Assembly (NCBI GenBank): GCA_036897445.1
Contig: JAYMTL010000109.1
Location: 1 to 64,000, forward strand
Reading direction: 5' to 3'
DNA length: 64,000 nucleotides
From: Pelargonium tetragonum
Taxonomy: Eukaryota; Streptophyta; Magnoliopsida; Geraniales; Geraniaceae
A program made the translations under genes and the position numbers. Below the pieces are notes generated by a model that was not told the origin of the DNA, ran no database searches, and saw only the letters and a program-made list of their open reading frames with translations. Below are positions 62,646 to 64,000 of this stretch, in pieces (position 1 is the first letter of the stretch; each line of letters opens with the position of its first letter).

Positions 62646-64000
62646 AAACTTACGCTAGAGGGGTATAACTAGGGGATTCCAGTATTTGAGTAAAGCCTTA
62701 CTGCAGTTGGATATTCCTTTTATCCTTGTTTTTTTGTTGGTAATTTTTAGTACTCCTTTTATGTAAAAGCTTCCTAGTACGCACCCCTTTGAATATCCCT
62801 ATAATAAAGAATAAGAACCAGTCAAAGATAGCTATTATATAACTATAAACTAAAATTAATAACACTCCTAAATAAATTTGAAAATTTCTATGTCATTTCC
62901 TTTTAGGTTGTCTTTAGAGATATCCCGTACCTCTTTCTAAACGAGCTGAGAAATAAGAATTACTTTGCAGTTTAGCTTTGTATTGTTTGCATCATATAAT
63001 TATATTATTAAACGGTTTTTAAGGACTCCTTTTTGCTTTTCCAAAATTCTTTATTCTAACGAGTCTCTATTCCATGTATACTTATTCTGTGAAAATATAA
63101 GTCTCTAACTTTTGTAATTCAATTTCTATAGCCAATTGAAGAAAGTTACCTACTAATTAAATCTTACTCTTTTTATTATGCCATATTTTGCTAACGCCCT
63201 TTTAGGGTAGATATTTAAGCTCTGCGATTCGCTTAGAACCCCCTTCCGGGTATTTTTGATGTAACTCGTGATTTTGCTTAGAATTGAACGTTTTCCCTAT
63301 ACTATCAAAAAACCCCTGCTTAGTTTTATTCCTTTCTCATGTACTAAACGGGGGGATATCTTAACTTTGCTTTTGTAACTATAATTTTCTTTTTGTCTTA
63401 ACTTTATCTTTCTTGTCTATGGAGCTTTGCTAGGATAACCCCCTCCTTGAAATCATACCTATAAAGATTAGCTGTAACCACTGAATACTCACCTTGTAAA
63501 AACTATTCGACTTTGAACGCGAGTAGGATTTCCACTTCTCTAAACGCAAATTAAGGCTCTTTATTTAAGGGCTTTTTCCTATATCTCGGAATACTAGTAA
63601 GGCATTTGGCGAGCTCTTGTTAAATAAAAACTTTTTTATTTCATTTTCCTATGTGGGAGAGGAGAAAAGTAAATTGTCCGAGAAAAACTCCTTATTTCAT
63701 ATATCACTTGGTGCTACACAGAAAAGGCCTGCCCTTTTAGTCGAGCTTTTGTAGATAGCCAAGTCCGTAAATGGAAAAATCTATACAAGTTCCTGTTATT
63801 CTACGCGAAGTACAAAAATAGAAAGGTTAAGATTCTATAAAATTTGACTCTCCTAGAGTATCTTAGTTTACCGAATTATATCCTTTGAGAGCCCCTTTAC
63901 GGACTTGTTTTCACAAATTGATGGTATTACACAGAGCACAATATCCCTTATAGTTTTGATCTCACAACTAGCTAACAAAGCCTAAGTACCCCCCCTTCTC

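Larger units (their letters stand above)
57489..64000. other. Gene-free terminal stretch
   Basis: No open frame exceeds 70 codons. The stretch includes a terminator-like hairpin (62622-62645), an odd palindrome ATAAGGGTCCCTTAT (62167-62181) and a T-poor patch near 61.8 kb. I see nothing else that can be supported. Confidence 0.5.

Overview
This 64 kb window is AT-rich (roughly one third G+C by eye, not computed) and has almost no conventional coding signal. On both strands, reading frames under the standard or bacterial/plastid code are no longer than chance would give. The longest runs 137 codons, while the composition predicts a longest random frame of about 120-130. No frame matches a protein family I recognise, and I found no intact rRNA, CRISPR array, insertion sequence, LTR element or recognisable intron core.

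The one confident gene is a tRNA-Asn(GUU) on the minus strand (4014-4086). It has a bacterial/organelle-like body, discriminator G73 and no encoded CCA. Several further loci look like tRNAs but are damaged. Two of them (6084-6156 and 20756-20819, plus strand) keep a good acceptor stem and T arm but have a defective anticodon arm. Others at about 3795, 6204, 6730, 35944 and 57428 keep only parts. The rest of the window holds short structural features: short tandem duplications, a dispersed 13-mer present four times on the plus strand, an excess of GC-rich palindromes, several GC-rich hairpins (some followed by T tracts), (TA)6 tracts and a few T-poor islands.

The best-supported guess for the source is a long gene desert in an expanded organelle genome (alga, plant or protist). 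The AT-rich background, the organelle-like tRNA, tRNA-like processing elements and GC palindromes in AT-rich spacer all fit this. Confidence is modest: a plant-type nuclear tRNA-Asn is not wholly dissimilar, and I see no protein gene to anchor the taxonomy. Alternatives are a genome whose genes are hidden by heavy insertional RNA editing or fragmentation, or a sequence that is partly artificial. TpG/CpA appear under-represented and TpA does not, which is unusual for natural DNA.

Layout: 1-4013 gene-free with a T-poor island; 4014-4086 tRNA-Asn; 6084-6754 a cluster of three tRNA-like elements; 6755-20755 gene-free with structured hairpins; 20756-20819 a tRNA-like element lacking an anticodon loop; 20820-35943 gene-free and rich in GC palindromes; 35944-36001 a tRNA-Pro-like fragment; 36002-57427 gene-free, with the 13-mer repeats and a long hairpin at 40281; 57428-57488 a weak tRNA-like fragment; then gene-free to the end, with a terminator-like hairpin at 62622.
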